Origin: Undibacterium cyanobacteriorum
Lineage (GTDB): Bacteria > Pseudomonadota > Gammaproteobacteria > Burkholderiales > Burkholderiaceae_D
Assembly: GCF_031326225.1 (NCBI RefSeq)
Contig: NZ_CP133720.1
Span: 4,216,001 to 4,280,000, forward strand
Direction: 5' to 3'
DNA length: 64,000 nucleotides
A program made the translations under genes and the position numbers. Below, piece by piece: positions 1 through 8,849 of the stretch (positions are counted from its first letter, which is position 1; each line of letters opens with the position of its first letter). The notes under the pieces are model-generated. The model saw nothing but the letters and a program-made list of their open reading frames with translations. It made no database searches and was not told the DNA's origin.

Positions 1-777
1 TCCAGGGATTACCCGACTACCATACCATGACAACATTTCACCATCCACCAGCACGACTGGCTTCGCCAGCTTCACACTCAAAGCATTGGCATCCGCTTGC
101 GTGAAGCTATAAGGTTCAGTCGATAACAAGATCAGATCGACTTGGTTCAAGTCAATCTGCTCCCATTCAAAACTTGGGTAACGTCGCAAATCAGAAGGAA
201 CACCGCACTGCTGCCATCCTCGCAATGCCAACATCTGCGCGATATAGGTATCACGACTGACCGTCATCCACGGGTCGCGCCAAATACCATACATCACCCG
301 CAACGACTCATGTGCACTTGTTTGCTCAAAACCATCCAATGCTTGTTGCAATTGATCGCATAAGACCAAAGCGCGTTCACGTTGACGGAAAATAGTACCC
401 AAGAGGCGAAAGAGGTGAAGATTATCGCGTGGATGATTGGGATGGGTGACGATGATATGCGGAATAAACTCAGCCAAAACATCGACAGTAGGTTTCTCAT
501 TTTCATCGATGTTAACAATCAAATGTGTCGGTTCTAATTTCCGAATTTTCTCAACATTGACATCTTTGGTTCCGCCTACTTTCGGAATCGACTGCACCAC
601 ACTTTTCGGGTGAATACAAAAGCCTGTTCTGCCAACAATCCAACGTGCGAGACCCAGCTCGCATAACAGCTCGGTGATCGATGGAACTAAACACACAATG
701 CGCGGCGTCGAAATAGGATCGACTTGGCGATGCACAGCTCCCACCGAATCCATCAAATCATTGTCGAAATTTGTCAT
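1..777 (-). CDS. Helical-backbone metal receptor (BtuF-like substrate-binding) protein, 3' end cut off by window
   Basis: The minus strand is open from an ATG at 777 to the window edge (259 codons, no stop reached). The translation carries the start of a BtuF/FepB-type fold: residues around 26-35 read RIVCLVPSIT, followed by ELLCELGL, IPKVGGTKDVN and KIRKLEPTHLIV, the typical first lobe of periplasmic cobalamin/iron-siderophore receptors. No N-terminal signal peptide is visible, so a cytoplasmic or non-classical location is possible; this is often seen for cobalamin-binding-like proteins in Burkholderiales. It starts 20 bp after the stop of the upstream SDR gene, so the two are probably co-transcribed. 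The ligand cannot be decided from sequence. Missing C-terminus lies outside the window. Confidence 0.75.
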   Translation of the reverse strand, partial: MTNFDNDLMDSVGAVHRQVDPISTPRIVCLVPSITELLCELGLARWIVGRTGFCIHPKSVVQSIPKVGGTKDVNVEKIRKLEPTHLIVNIDENEKPTVDVLAEFIPHIIVTHPNHPRDNLHLFRLLGTIFRQRERALVLCDQLQQALDGFEQTSAHESLRVMYGIWRDPWMTVSRDTYIAQMLALRGWQQCGVPSDLRRYPSFEWEQIDLNQVDLILLSTEPYSFTQADANALSVKLAKPVVLVDGEMLSWYGSRVIPG

Positions 778-797
778 CGTCGCTCTCACAGGGTCGA

Positions 798-1577
798 CTA
801 TAACTTGAGGTTGCGCGACTTGCGCGGCGCTTTGGAAAACGCAAAGTCATACAAGAAGTTCGGTAGGCTACGCAATAGCTTAGCGACGATTCCCATTTGC
901 CATGGAATCACCCGATAAGTATGACCAGATTCAATCGCCTTCCTCGCCTTCTTAGCAAATTTCTCGACTGGCATCAGAAATGGCATCGCGTAGTCATTCA
1001 CCTGTGTCATGGGTGTGTCGATATAACCCGGTGCGATGGTCACCACCCGTACACCACTCTGCTGCAGTTCAACTCGCAGCGATTCACAATAACTAATCAC
1101 TGCTGCTTTCGAGGCACTGTAAGCGCTCGCGCCCGGTAGCCCACGAATACCGGCTACGCTGGCAATGCCGACCAAGCGGCAGGGCTGATCTTGTGCATTT
1201 TTTTTCATGGGTTCGATGAATGGAGCGAAGGTTGCAACCGTCGCGAGGACATTGGTTTCCATCACCCGTCGAAAGACTGGCAGATCTTCGCTTAACTCAC
1301 TGAGGGTTCCCACCGAGATTCCAGCGCTGGCAATCACCACATGCACAGCACCATACTTCTTCATAAAGTCTTGTGCCGCATCTTGAAGGGCAGCGTGATC
1401 GTTAACATCTAAGGCGTAAATCAAGTGGCGCTGTGGTTCGCACATACTAGCTTTAACCGCTTCTAAGGCCTCGTGTCGACGCCCAACCAATGCGACACAG
1501 GCACCGTGCTTGGCATACTCAATCGCCAAAGCGGCCCCTAAACCCGATGATGCGCCAGTAATGAACACGTTCTGCAT
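798..1577 (-). CDS. Short-chain dehydrogenase/reductase (SDR)
   Basis: 259-residue classical SDR. The Rossmann cofactor motif TGASSGLG is at residues 7-14, ASAG at 83-86, and the catalytic tetrad is complete: N109, S140, Y153 and K157 (YSASK). An R33/R34 pair after the second strand suggests NADP(H) preference, by analogy with the family. The C-terminus is basic (ending SRNLKL). The substrate is not predictable. An AGAGGA-like ribosome binding site precedes the ATG at 1577. The gene follows dsbA after a terminator and precedes the metal-receptor gene by 20 bp, an order I associate with argS–SPOR–dsbA–SDR loci of Burkholderiales. Confidence 0.9.
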   Translation of the reverse strand: MQNVFITGASSGLGAALAIEYAKHGACVALVGRRHEALEAVKASMCEPQRHLIYALDVNDHAALQDAAQDFMKKYGAVHVVIASAGISVGTLSELSEDLPVFRRVMETNVLATVATFAPFIEPMKKNAQDQPCRLVGIASVAGIRGLPGASAYSASKAAVISYCESLRVELQQSGVRVVTIAPGYIDTPMTQVNDYAMPFLMPVEKFAKKARKAIESGHTYRVIPWQMGIVAKLLRSLPNFLYDFAFSKAPRKSRNLKL

Positions 1578-1612
1578 GCTGACATCCTCTTTTGCAAACT
1601 TTCTCTACTTTC

Positions 1613-1641
1613 AAAAAAAATCCGTCACGCAGACGGATTTT
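1613..1641 (-). terminator. Intrinsic terminator after dsbA
   Basis: Ten-base stem 1617-1626/1632-1641 (AAAATCCGTC with GACGGATTTT), five-base loop, and on the minus strand a run of eight Ts (1620-1613). It lies 29 bp past the dsbA stop and just upstream of the SDR start, so it separates the two units. Confidence 0.8.
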
Positions 1642-1669
1642 CTCTCGCTCTGTGATGTACCAGATCACA

Positions 1670-2416
1670 TCATTTTTTCTTGCTTGTAGCTGGCGTTGCC
1701 GGTGTCGACGCAGCCTTGCTTGTGGCAGTGTTCGCCGCTGGCGGGTTCTTCTCGTTATACACTTTCTCAACCAAGTAATCCATTACAGCGAGACCTGGTT
1801 TTTGCGAGTTTCCAGGCGCTTTTGCTTTGGCGGAGATTTCGAGAGGTGAGACGATGTACTTGCCCTCGATAATCACGGTAGGAATGCCACTGATCTTATA
1901 AGCGGCTTGCAATTGTTTTACGGTCCGCAACTTCCCATCCATCATGAAAGCATTGTTGTACAGCTCAGTAAAACGCTTCTTGTCTAAACCTTGCTTCTCA
2001 ACGAATTTCATAACCTCCGCATCAGTTGAGAGTCTATTACGATCAATATGAAACGCATTAAATGCTTTCATCTGCAACTCATCTACTTTGCCCATTGCTT
2101 CGAGCGTGAAATAGAGTTTTTGTTGAGTTGTGACCTCGTGCAAATCCGAGTGTAATCGTTTCACGACGATACGATCGCCTTGGCGTTTAATCCAATCCTC
2201 AAAGTGGGGCTCAAAGGCATTACAACCAGGGCAGAAATAGCCAAAGAATTCCGTGACTTCAACTTTTTTTCCGGTGCTGACTGGCTGCGGTTGATCCGCC
2301 ACGCGATATTCAACACCGGCCTGCGGAACTCCTTGCGCCAAGGCGCTACTTCCCAAAGTCAACGCGACGGCTATTCCTGCCAAACTTGTCATGATATGAC
2401 GGCGTTTCAATTGCAT
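1670..2416 (-). CDS. dsbA: Periplasmic thiol:disulfide interchange protein DsbA
   Basis: 248 residues with a signal peptide (basic MQLKRRH, hydrophobic core, cleavage near ALA27-Q28). The active site is C62-P63-G64-C65 inside EFFGYFCPGCNAFEP, with the cis-proline loop SGIPT at 176-180 (P179). These are the hallmarks of the thioredoxin-fold DsbA family that oxidises cysteines of exported proteins. The dipeptide between the cysteines is PG, not the PH of E. coli DsbA; betaproteobacterial DsbAs vary here. The C-terminus (about 225-248) is a low-complexity Ala/Thr/Pro tail ending in three lysines. It is last in the argS–SPOR–dsbA cluster, 37 bp after the SPOR gene, and is followed by a terminator. 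Confidence 0.93.
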   Translation of the reverse strand: MQLKRRHIMTSLAGIAVALTLGSSALAQGVPQAGVEYRVADQPQPVSTGKKVEVTEFFGYFCPGCNAFEPHFEDWIKRQGDRIVVKRLHSDLHEVTTQQKLYFTLEAMGKVDELQMKAFNAFHIDRNRLSTDAEVMKFVEKQGLDKKRFTELYNNAFMMDGKLRTVKQLQAAYKISGIPTVIIEGKYIVSPLEISAKAKAPGNSQKPGLAVMDYLVEKVYNEKNPPAANTATSKAASTPATPATSKKK

Positions 2417-2453
2417 GATGTCTCCTCAATACTTCTTTACGTACGATAATGGC

Positions 2454-3032
2454 CTATTTAGCTGAACGGATAATTGCAGCGTCGATACCGTTCTCTGACA
2501 GCTTTGCACGCATTTTGTTCATTGCATCTGCGTGATCATAAGGACCAACTCGAACCCGATGTAATACACCATTGTCACCACTTTTCTCGGTAACACTCGC
2601 CTCAACGCCAATCAAAGCCAATTTCGCCCGTGCTGCCTCAGCATCAGCCACTTCTTTATAAGCGCCGATCTGCAAGAAATAGATGAACTTTTCATCTGCG
2701 ACATCAGTTTTTGCAGGAGCCGAGGCGGCCACGGCTTCTGCTGGTTTCGATGCCGTGCCGAGTTTCGACATCTCGGCCTTACTCGCAGCGACTTCTTTCG
2801 CCGCTTGTGCCACAGGTTCCTTATTTCCAAATAAAGGCTTATTCGGGTCTTGCATCTGTGTGACGGAGGCTTCGTTCTTTTCGCCCTTCGCATTTTTATT
2901 CATGAATGGCGTCGATGCTTTATTGATGACTAAGGCTACAACGACCGCAATACTTAACCCGACGACCAGTCCCAAAATAAAACCCGTCAAAGTACTTCCG
3001 ATTTGCTTGCTTTGCGAAACTGAATTACGCAT
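2454..3032 (-). CDS. SPOR-domain protein (FtsN-like)
   Basis: 192 residues. A short cytoplasmic N-terminus is followed by one membrane segment (about 16-36), a flexible Ala/Lys/Glu-rich linker (about 40-110) and a C-terminal SPOR domain (about 113-190; motifs YFLQIGAYKE and VRVGPY). SPOR domains bind denuded septal peptidoglycan, and this layout resembles FtsN, a late division protein. It sits 67 bp downstream of argS and 37 bp upstream of dsbA in the same direction. Whether it is the essential FtsN or an accessory SPOR protein cannot be told. Confidence 0.85.
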   Translation of the reverse strand: MRNSVSQSKQIGSTLTGFILGLVVGLSIAVVVALVINKASTPFMNKNAKGEKNEASVTQMQDPNKPLFGNKEPVAQAAKEVAASKAEMSKLGTASKPAEAVAASAPAKTDVADEKFIYFLQIGAYKEVADAEAARAKLALIGVEASVTEKSGDNGVLHRVRVGPYDHADAMNKMRAKLSENGIDAAIIRSAK

Positions 3033-3099
3033 TTTTGTTTCCTATCGAGAAAGACGAACACCAAAGCCCTCTTTCGGCTTCAGCAAATTGGATGAAATC

Positions 3100-4812
3100 T
3101 CACATTTGGTTAGGCGCAGACACACCAATCAAACTCAGGCCATTACGCAAGACCTGGCGCACCGCCAAGATCAAGGCCAAACGAGCCAACTTGGTTGGCT
3201 CATCATCGACCAAGACACGCTCAGCGTTGTAGTAGCTGTGCATTTCGCCAGCCAACTCACGCAAATAGAAAGCCACTTGATGCGGACCCAATTCTTCCAA
3301 GGCTTTTTCCAACATCTCTGGATACTCGGCCAATTTTTGCAAGAGCAAGGCTTCGCGCGGCGCTGTCAATGGCGACAAATCGACGTTCTGCAATGCTGCC
3401 AATTCGGAATCAGACTCGCTGTATTGCGCCAACATACGGCAGATACGCGCATGTGCATATTGGACGTAGTAGACCGGATTTTCATCAGAGTTCGCCAATG
3501 CCACATCAACATCAAATACGAACTCGGTATCGGCTTTACGTGAAATCAAAAAGAAGCGTACTGCATCGCGGCCTTTGACGATATCGCCAGCACCGGACCA
3601 TTCAATCAAATCACGCACCGTCACGTAGGAACCAGCACGCTTAGAAATTTTGACCTCTTCGCCATCTTTCATGACGGTGACCATCTTATGCAACACGTAG
3701 TCGGGATAAGCTTTTGGTACGCCGACACCAAGCGCCTGCAAGCCAGCACGAACACGGGCGATAGTCCCATGGTGATCACTGCCTTGGACGTTAATCGCTT
3801 GGCTGTACCCGCGCTGCCACTTCACGACGTGGTAGGCGACATCCGGCACGAAATAGGTATATGTGCCATCCGATTTCTTCATGACGCGATCTTTATCATC
3901 GCCATAGTCGGTGGTGCGCAACCACAAGGCGCCATCTTGCTCATAAGTCTTGCCGGCTGCAATCAAGGCTTGCACCGTCGATTCCACTTTACCGTCAGAA
4001 TACAAAGAAGACTCGAGGTAGTAGTTATCGAACTTCACACCGAACGCCAATAGATCGATATCCTGCTCGTTACGCAAATAGGTCACAGCAAACTGACGGA
4101 TCGAGTCGATATCATTGGCGTCACCACTTCCGGTCACAGGTGCACCATTACTCGCCGATACCGTTTTCTTGGCGAGGAAATCGGCGGCAATCTCGGCAAT
4201 ATAATCGCCGTTATAGGCCGATTCGGGCCACTCCGCATCACCCGGCTTAAAACCTTTGGCACGTGCTTGCACAGACAATGCCAAATTACCGATCTGCACA
4301 CCAGCGTCGTTATAGTAAAACTCACGCGTCACCGCAAACCCTTGCGCTTCCAATAAGGCAGACAAGGCATCACCCAGCGCGCCTTGACGACCATGGCCCA
4401 CATGCAGTGGTCCAGTCGGATTCGCGGAGACAAATTCAACGATGACCTTCTTACCTGCGCCTTTAGTGCCTTTACCGAAATTCACCGCTTGCTGCAATAC
4501 GGTTTTCACAACCGCCTGCTTTGCCGCTGCATTCACGCGCAAATTGATAAACCCAGGGCCCGCCAATTCGGCCGAAGCGATCAATGGATTATTCTGTGCC
4601 AATACCGCATCAACAATGGCTTGCGCCAATTCACGCGGATTCTTTTTCAAAGGCTTGGCGATTTGCATGGCGATGTTACAGGCGATATCACCATGAGAAG
4701 GATCGCGTGGTCGCTCCAAGGCAATCACTGGATTGAGTTCAGTGCCGGCGATCAAAGGCGCCACAGCCGCTTTCAAGGAATCGAGGATGTCTTGTTTTTG
4801 TTGAGCTAACAT
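3100..4812 (-). CDS. argS: Arginyl-tRNA synthetase
   Basis: 570 residues from the ATG at 4812; an in-frame TTG at 4842 would add ten residues but is a poor candidate. This class I synthetase charges tRNA-Arg. Visible are the class signature HVGH at 137-140 (HIGH motif), the KISKR loop at 388-392 in the KMSKS position, and the family C-terminus SAPNQM. Length matches E. coli ArgS (577). The N-terminal Add1-like tRNA-binding domain covers about 1-110 and the DALR anticodon-binding domain about the last 120 residues. It leads the argS–SPOR–dsbA cluster and is divergent from rdgC. Confidence 0.96.
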   Translation of the reverse strand: MLAQQKQDILDSLKAAVAPLIAGTELNPVIALERPRDPSHGDIACNIAMQIAKPLKKNPRELAQAIVDAVLAQNNPLIASAELAGPGFINLRVNAAAKQAVVKTVLQQAVNFGKGTKGAGKKVIVEFVSANPTGPLHVGHGRQGALGDALSALLEAQGFAVTREFYYNDAGVQIGNLALSVQARAKGFKPGDAEWPESAYNGDYIAEIAADFLAKKTVSASNGAPVTGSGDANDIDSIRQFAVTYLRNEQDIDLLAFGVKFDNYYLESSLYSDGKVESTVQALIAAGKTYEQDGALWLRTTDYGDDKDRVMKKSDGTYTYFVPDVAYHVVKWQRGYSQAINVQGSDHHGTIARVRAGLQALGVGVPKAYPDYVLHKMVTVMKDGEEVKISKRAGSYVTVRDLIEWSGAGDIVKGRDAVRFFLISRKADTEFVFDVDVALANSDENPVYYVQYAHARICRMLAQYSESDSELAALQNVDLSPLTAPREALLLQKLAEYPEMLEKALEELGPHQVAFYLRELAGEMHSYYNAERVLVDDEPTKLARLALILAVRQVLRNGLSLIGVSAPNQM

Positions 4813-5124
4813 GGTTTTACGCGATAAAAAACTGAACCACAAAGGCTCAGTACAATGTGAAAAAAGAAAGGTCTGACATTATACCCTCTGAGTCCTCAGA
4901 AAACCGCGCTCCGCTTCATCGTAGACAGAAAATTATCATCCGCTCTATCTACTCCTTCTCGGCAAAGTACGCTCAATTTATGAACGATTTAAAGGCATCA
5001 CCGACGTCAAAATCCTGCGCAGAAAGTCAAGCATAGAATTTCTATGTGCAGTGAGCACCTAGCCAACAAAAAACACAGGCTTAGCGTGTAGAATGAGCCG
5101 CTTTTGCATTACTACGGATGACAC
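4813..5124. other. Intergenic region between argS and rdgC
   Basis: 312 bp carrying the divergent start regions of argS (leftward) and rdgC (rightward). No ORF with family features and no strong terminator. A TAGAAT-like hexamer near 5089 could be a -10 for rdgC, but no matching -35 was found, so no promoter is claimed. Confidence 0.5.
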
Positions 5125-6030
5125 ATGTGGTTTAAGAATTTACAAGTTTTCCGCCTTCCCGCACCGTGGAAAGTCGATATCGAACAACTCAGCGCCAAAT
5201 TGGCAACACAAAGCTTCGCCAATGTCAGTGCCAGCGACATGCAGAGCGAAGGATGGGCCTCTCCACGCAATGACGACCGCTTGGTTCATTGCGTGAATCA
5301 ACAGTTATTGCTGCTGTTGCAAACGGAAAAAAGACTCTTGCCTTCCTCTGTTATCAACCAAGTCGCCAAAGCCAAAGCGAAAGAATTAGAAGAGCAGCAA
5401 GGTTTTGCGCCTGGCCGCAAAGCGATGAAGGAATTAAAAGAGCGCGTCACGGAAGAATTGCTGCCACGCGCATTTGCCATCACGCGTCAAACCTGGGTGT
5501 GGATTGATCCGGTGCACGGCTGGTTAGTCGTCGATAGTTCTAGTCCGAGCAAAGCCGATGAAGTCGTCAAACTCTTGCTCAAGTGCGACAAAATTCCATT
5601 GGAAAGTTTGCGCACGCAAGTGTCTCCACAAGCTGCGATGACTGACTGGCTCTCTGGCAACGAAGCACCAAAGGGCTTTACCATCGATCAAGACACTGAG
5701 CTACGCGCCTACACCGAAGACAAGGCAACCGTGCGCTATGTGCGTCATTCGCTCGATCCAGAAGATATTCAGCGCCATATCGCTGCCGGTAAGCAATGCA
5801 CGAAATTGGCGATGACTTGGGATGACAAGATCTCCTTCGTCCTCTCGGAAAACCTCGCCATCAAACGGATTAAGCCGCTCGAAATTTTGAGTGAGGATAA
5901 AGAATTGGCAGCCGATGAAAACGAACGTTTCGATGCGGATTTCGTATTAATGACATCAGAATTAGCGACGATGCTCGACGATATCGTGTTTTCACTAGGC
6001 GGCGAATTAGCCGATCCTTTGGCTGCCTAA
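5125..6030 (+). CDS. rdgC: Recombination-associated protein RdgC
   Basis: 301 residues, the usual RdgC length. It starts with the family N-terminus MWFKNLQVFRL, and has the EEQQGFAPGRKAMKELKERVTE-type central region and the FVLSENLAIKRIKPLEIL C-terminal block. RdgC forms ring-shaped dimers on double-stranded DNA and restrains RecA; in Neisseria it also affects pilin variation. It is a single-gene unit with its own terminator, divergent from argS. Confidence 0.95.
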   Translation: MWFKNLQVFRLPAPWKVDIEQLSAKLATQSFANVSASDMQSEGWASPRNDDRLVHCVNQQLLLLLQTEKRLLPSSVINQVAKAKAKELEEQQGFAPGRKAMKELKERVTEELLPRAFAITRQTWVWIDPVHGWLVVDSSSPSKADEVVKLLLKCDKIPLESLRTQVSPQAAMTDWLSGNEAPKGFTIDQDTELRAYTEDKATVRYVRHSLDPEDIQRHIAAGKQCTKLAMTWDDKISFVLSENLAIKRIKPLEILSEDKELAADENERFDADFVLMTSELATMLDDIVFSLGGELADPLAA

Positions 6031-6073
6031 ATGCAGCATTGATCAGATTAAACAACCTGATCAAGCAAAACGA

Positions 6074-6111
6074 CAAAAGCCGCACCGTGCGAACCGTGCG
6101 GCTTTTTATTT
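6074..6111 (+). terminator. Intrinsic terminator after rdgC
   Basis: Stem AAAAGCCGCAC with GTGCGGCTTTT (6075-6085/6096-6106) followed by TATTT, 44 bp past the rdgC stop. Confidence 0.85.
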
Positions 6112-6218
6112 AGTCGAAGTAATTCTGAATTTACGCTGCACCATCACAACAGCGACTCCACACTCACTAAGTCTTCAGACAAATCCGTCGAAAACGATCA
6201 TCACAAAAATCGTGGACG

Positions 6219-6246
6219 AAAAAAAACGCGCCTAAGCGCGTTTTCT
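6219..6246 (-). terminator. Terminator of the tRNA-Val/tRNA-Asp unit
   Basis: Stem AAAACGCGC / GCGCGTTTT with a CTAA loop. On the minus strand it ends in a run of Ts (positions 6226-6219), 10 bp after tRNA-Asp. Confidence 0.8.
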
Positions 6247-6255
6247 TCTACAACT

Positions 6256-6332
6256 TGGCGGAGCGGACGGGGCTCGAACCCGCGACCCCCGGCGTGACAG
6301 GCCGGTATTCTAACCAACTGAACTACCGCTCC
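6256..6332 (-). tRNA. tRNA-Asp (GTC)
   Basis: 77 nt with an encoded CCA (6256-6258). Seven-base acceptor stem (GGAGCGG with CCGCTCC), D arm AGTTCAGTTGGTTAGA, anticodon loop CTGTCAC giving GTC, and T arm GGTTCGA. Second gene of a tRNA-Val–tRNA-Asp transcript, 34 bp after tRNA-Val. Confidence 0.97.
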
Positions 6333-6366
6333 GTTTTTTCAAACTTTCTGTTTGCTTGCTACTTGA

Positions 6367-6442
6367 TGGTGGGTGCTGAGAGGCTCGAACTCCCGACCTA
6401 CGCCTTGTAAGGGCGCCGCTCTACCAACTGAGCTAAGCACCC
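6367..6442 (-). tRNA. tRNA-Val (TAC)
   Basis: 76 nt with an encoded CCA (6367-6369). Acceptor stem GGGTGCT/AGCACCC, D arm TAGCTCAGTTGGTAGA, anticodon loop CTTACAA giving TAC, T arm GAGTTCGAGCC. First gene of the pair, read from the promoter at 6502-6530. Confidence 0.97.
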
Positions 6443-6501
6443 ATATTCTTTGCTTAGTTCAAGTAGCGTTTCGTTTTGTCACCAACGAAAACAGAAACAA
6501 G

Positions 6502-6530
6502 ATTATAGGAGACTTTTTTGACTTTGTCTA
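6502..6530 (-). promoter_or_regulatory. Sigma-70 promoter of the tRNA-Val/Asp unit
   Basis: On the minus strand: -35 TAGACA (6530-6525), 17-bp spacer, perfect -10 TATAAT (6507-6502), about 60 bp upstream of tRNA-Val. Hexamers and spacing are seen directly; activity is inferred. Confidence 0.8.
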
Positions 6531-6620
6531 GGGGTTTAATCCTTTAATGAGCAAAAAGCCGTTTTATGGGGCAGTTCACTTCCTTCTTTTACATTTAAAA
6601 CAACACGCCTATTAAATCAC

Positions 6621-8687
6621 TCACTGCGGTGCCAGTGCTTCTGTTTTGGGGCCGAGAATGATATTCACCTCGACCATGTTTTCCTTAATTGCACTCGAAA
6701 AATCATGCTCAAGCATGGGCAAAGCTTGCTCGACAGGCTTCAGCAAAGAAATCAAACCATAAGCGCGATTACGTCCATTGACCTTACCAAGATACAAAGC
6801 CATATCGGCAAACTGCATTGCCTTTTCCCAATTACATTGCTGCTCAGGAATGCCAGAGAATGGTAGTGCGATATAACCCGCACTCACAGTCACGGGTATC
6901 GTATGATGCCCGACCACAATCGGCGTAGCTCCTATAGACCGTAGCACACGTTCTACCATAGGCGCCAATTGTTGCGGTTTGGTTCGTGGAGAATAAACCA
7001 AAAATTCTTCCCCACCCCAACGCATGGTTTGGTCCGAATCACGCACAGCACTTCGTAAACGTTTCGCAACTTCGATCAATACAGCGTCACCTGCTGCGTG
7101 TCCCCAAGTATCGTTGATATGCTTGAAGTGATCGATGTCGAGAATCATTAAGCAATCAGGGTTAGCGCCATCCGTTTCGCGTCTATCGTTTTCAACATTT
7201 TCGACGCGTGTTTTCATCAACTCCAAAAAGGAGCGACGATTATGCAATCCGGTGAGTGGATCTCGTACCGAATGGAATTCTAACTGTTGATTCACTTCAG
7301 CCAATTGGGCGTTGGTCTGTTTTACTTTGCGGTACAACATGAACACAAAAATACCAACGAACACGGCAACTGTAGAGCCCAGCAACATAATGATTTGCTG
7401 TAACCGTCCGTTCTTCAAATCCGCATCTTTAATTTGGTTTTCACGAGCCAGCAGTTCAATTTGCTTTTGTCTTTGATCAGCGTCGAATTGTTCTTGCAAG
7501 GTAGCAACGGCTTTTGCACGATCAGCACGAAACACTTCATCATTAAGTTTTTGCTCTTCCCTCGTGTATTCAAGCGCTTCTCGGTACATCTTGGCACGTT
7601 CCAACATGCGCCCAATTTCACCAACAGTGAGGGCAATATCAGCCTTATCGCCTTGCTCACGCGAATGCGCTAGTACTGGGTTGAGATATTCCATTGCCTG
7701 ATTAATTTTGTATTGACCGCCTAAGGCAAAACCAATATTCGCTTTTGCATTGTAGGTCGCCAATTCGTCTTTAATCGCCTGCGCTTTCTTCAGAGCCTGA
7801 CGTGCCACTGCCTCTGCTTTCACAAAATTCTCAGTGCGCAAATACAAGTCTGCAATGTTACTGAGGGTTAGCGCCTCCAAACGTGGCAAATTAGCTTCTT
7901 GCGAGGCTTGTAATGATCTCTCATAAGCCACTAATGCTTCCGGATAACGTTTAAGGTCGGCCAAGGCCATTGCCTGAGTCTGCCTTAGGTTGGCGACAAT
8001 ACGCGGGGAATTGACTTGCGAAGTCAACGCTAAAGCCTCGCTCACCACAACCAATGCTTTCTCTGGATTTTGCATCGTGTAATACAACGACGCCAAAGTA
8101 TCCAAACGACGCATTTTTGATAAGGTTTGATGGCGCTTCAACTGCTCAGTCAATTTAAGCGCGGTCAAAGTGTGTGAGAGTGCTTGATCGAACTTACTTG
8201 CTGCGAGGTACATCGAGGCGTAATTGATCTCAATTCGCATGGCGTATTCGATCCGTTTGGTCGCTTTCAAACTCAAAGCAATCTCATCGAGCTTGGCAAT
8301 CGCCTGCGCAATCTTACCGCTATCACGCAAGGCGTAGACTTCCGATAAACGCAAAATCGCCAAAGTATCAGTATCTTTGTTCGCTTCAGCCAACTGCTTA
8401 ATCTCTTGGATAACCAGCTTAGATTGCTCGGTATCTCCTGAGTCTTCATAGGCCCGCGCTAAATCGCCTAATGCATCAATTCGAATTTGATAATCCGTCG
8501 TCGCATCGAGCTTCGCAACGAAATCCTTCAACTGCTTCAGTGCAGCATGATTGTCGCGCTCGGCCAATAATTGAATGGCTTCGAGTCGGTCTGCCGTGTC
8601 TTTTTGATCAACTGCTTCGGCGTGCGCTGACATCACACCCAAAGAGAAAATACAAATACCGACAAATTTAAAAAGCTTCTTGATCAT
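6621..8687 (-). CDS. Membrane diguanylate cyclase with periplasmic TPR sensor region
   Basis: 688 residues: signal peptide (about 1-24), a long helical TPR-like region (about 30-400; repeats such as YPEALVAYERSLQ and MYREALEYTREEQ), a short coiled coil, one membrane segment (about 432-452) and a GGDEF domain (about 470-645). Catalytic motif GGEEF is at 558-562, with DIDHFK at 517-522. The inhibitory I-site R549-x-x-D552 lies exactly five residues before it, so an active, product-inhibited cyclase making c-di-GMP is predicted. The N-terminus is exported, so TPRs likely sense a periplasmic protein or ligand. Monocistronic by position; no recognised partner adjacent. Confidence 0.93.
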   Translation of the reverse strand: MIKKLFKFVGICIFSLGVMSAHAEAVDQKDTADRLEAIQLLAERDNHAALKQLKDFVAKLDATTDYQIRIDALGDLARAYEDSGDTEQSKLVIQEIKQLAEANKDTDTLAILRLSEVYALRDSGKIAQAIAKLDEIALSLKATKRIEYAMRIEINYASMYLAASKFDQALSHTLTALKLTEQLKRHQTLSKMRRLDTLASLYYTMQNPEKALVVVSEALALTSQVNSPRIVANLRQTQAMALADLKRYPEALVAYERSLQASQEANLPRLEALTLSNIADLYLRTENFVKAEAVARQALKKAQAIKDELATYNAKANIGFALGGQYKINQAMEYLNPVLAHSREQGDKADIALTVGEIGRMLERAKMYREALEYTREEQKLNDEVFRADRAKAVATLQEQFDADQRQKQIELLARENQIKDADLKNGRLQQIIMLLGSTVAVFVGIFVFMLYRKVKQTNAQLAEVNQQLEFHSVRDPLTGLHNRRSFLELMKTRVENVENDRRETDGANPDCLMILDIDHFKHINDTWGHAAGDAVLIEVAKRLRSAVRDSDQTMRWGGEEFLVYSPRTKPQQLAPMVERVLRSIGATPIVVGHHTIPVTVSAGYIALPFSGIPEQQCNWEKAMQFADMALYLGKVNGRNRAYGLISLLKPVEQALPMLEHDFSSAIKENMVEVNIILGPKTEALAPQ

Positions 8688-8849
8688 AAAATGCCTTGTT
8701 TAAGCATACCTAAGACAAAAGAAGAAATGCGGCGCGATGATTTCTTCATCCTGGCACTCATGTACCCGTGACAAAAGGAAAATCAGAACAAATGCACGCC
8801 CTCTATTCCTCAGCCTGCAGTTCACACCATCACTCACCACACATCAGAT

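Noticed and set aside
2683..3543. 286-codon rightward ORF across the SPOR and argS genes
   Set aside because: Antisense shadow of two well-supported genes.
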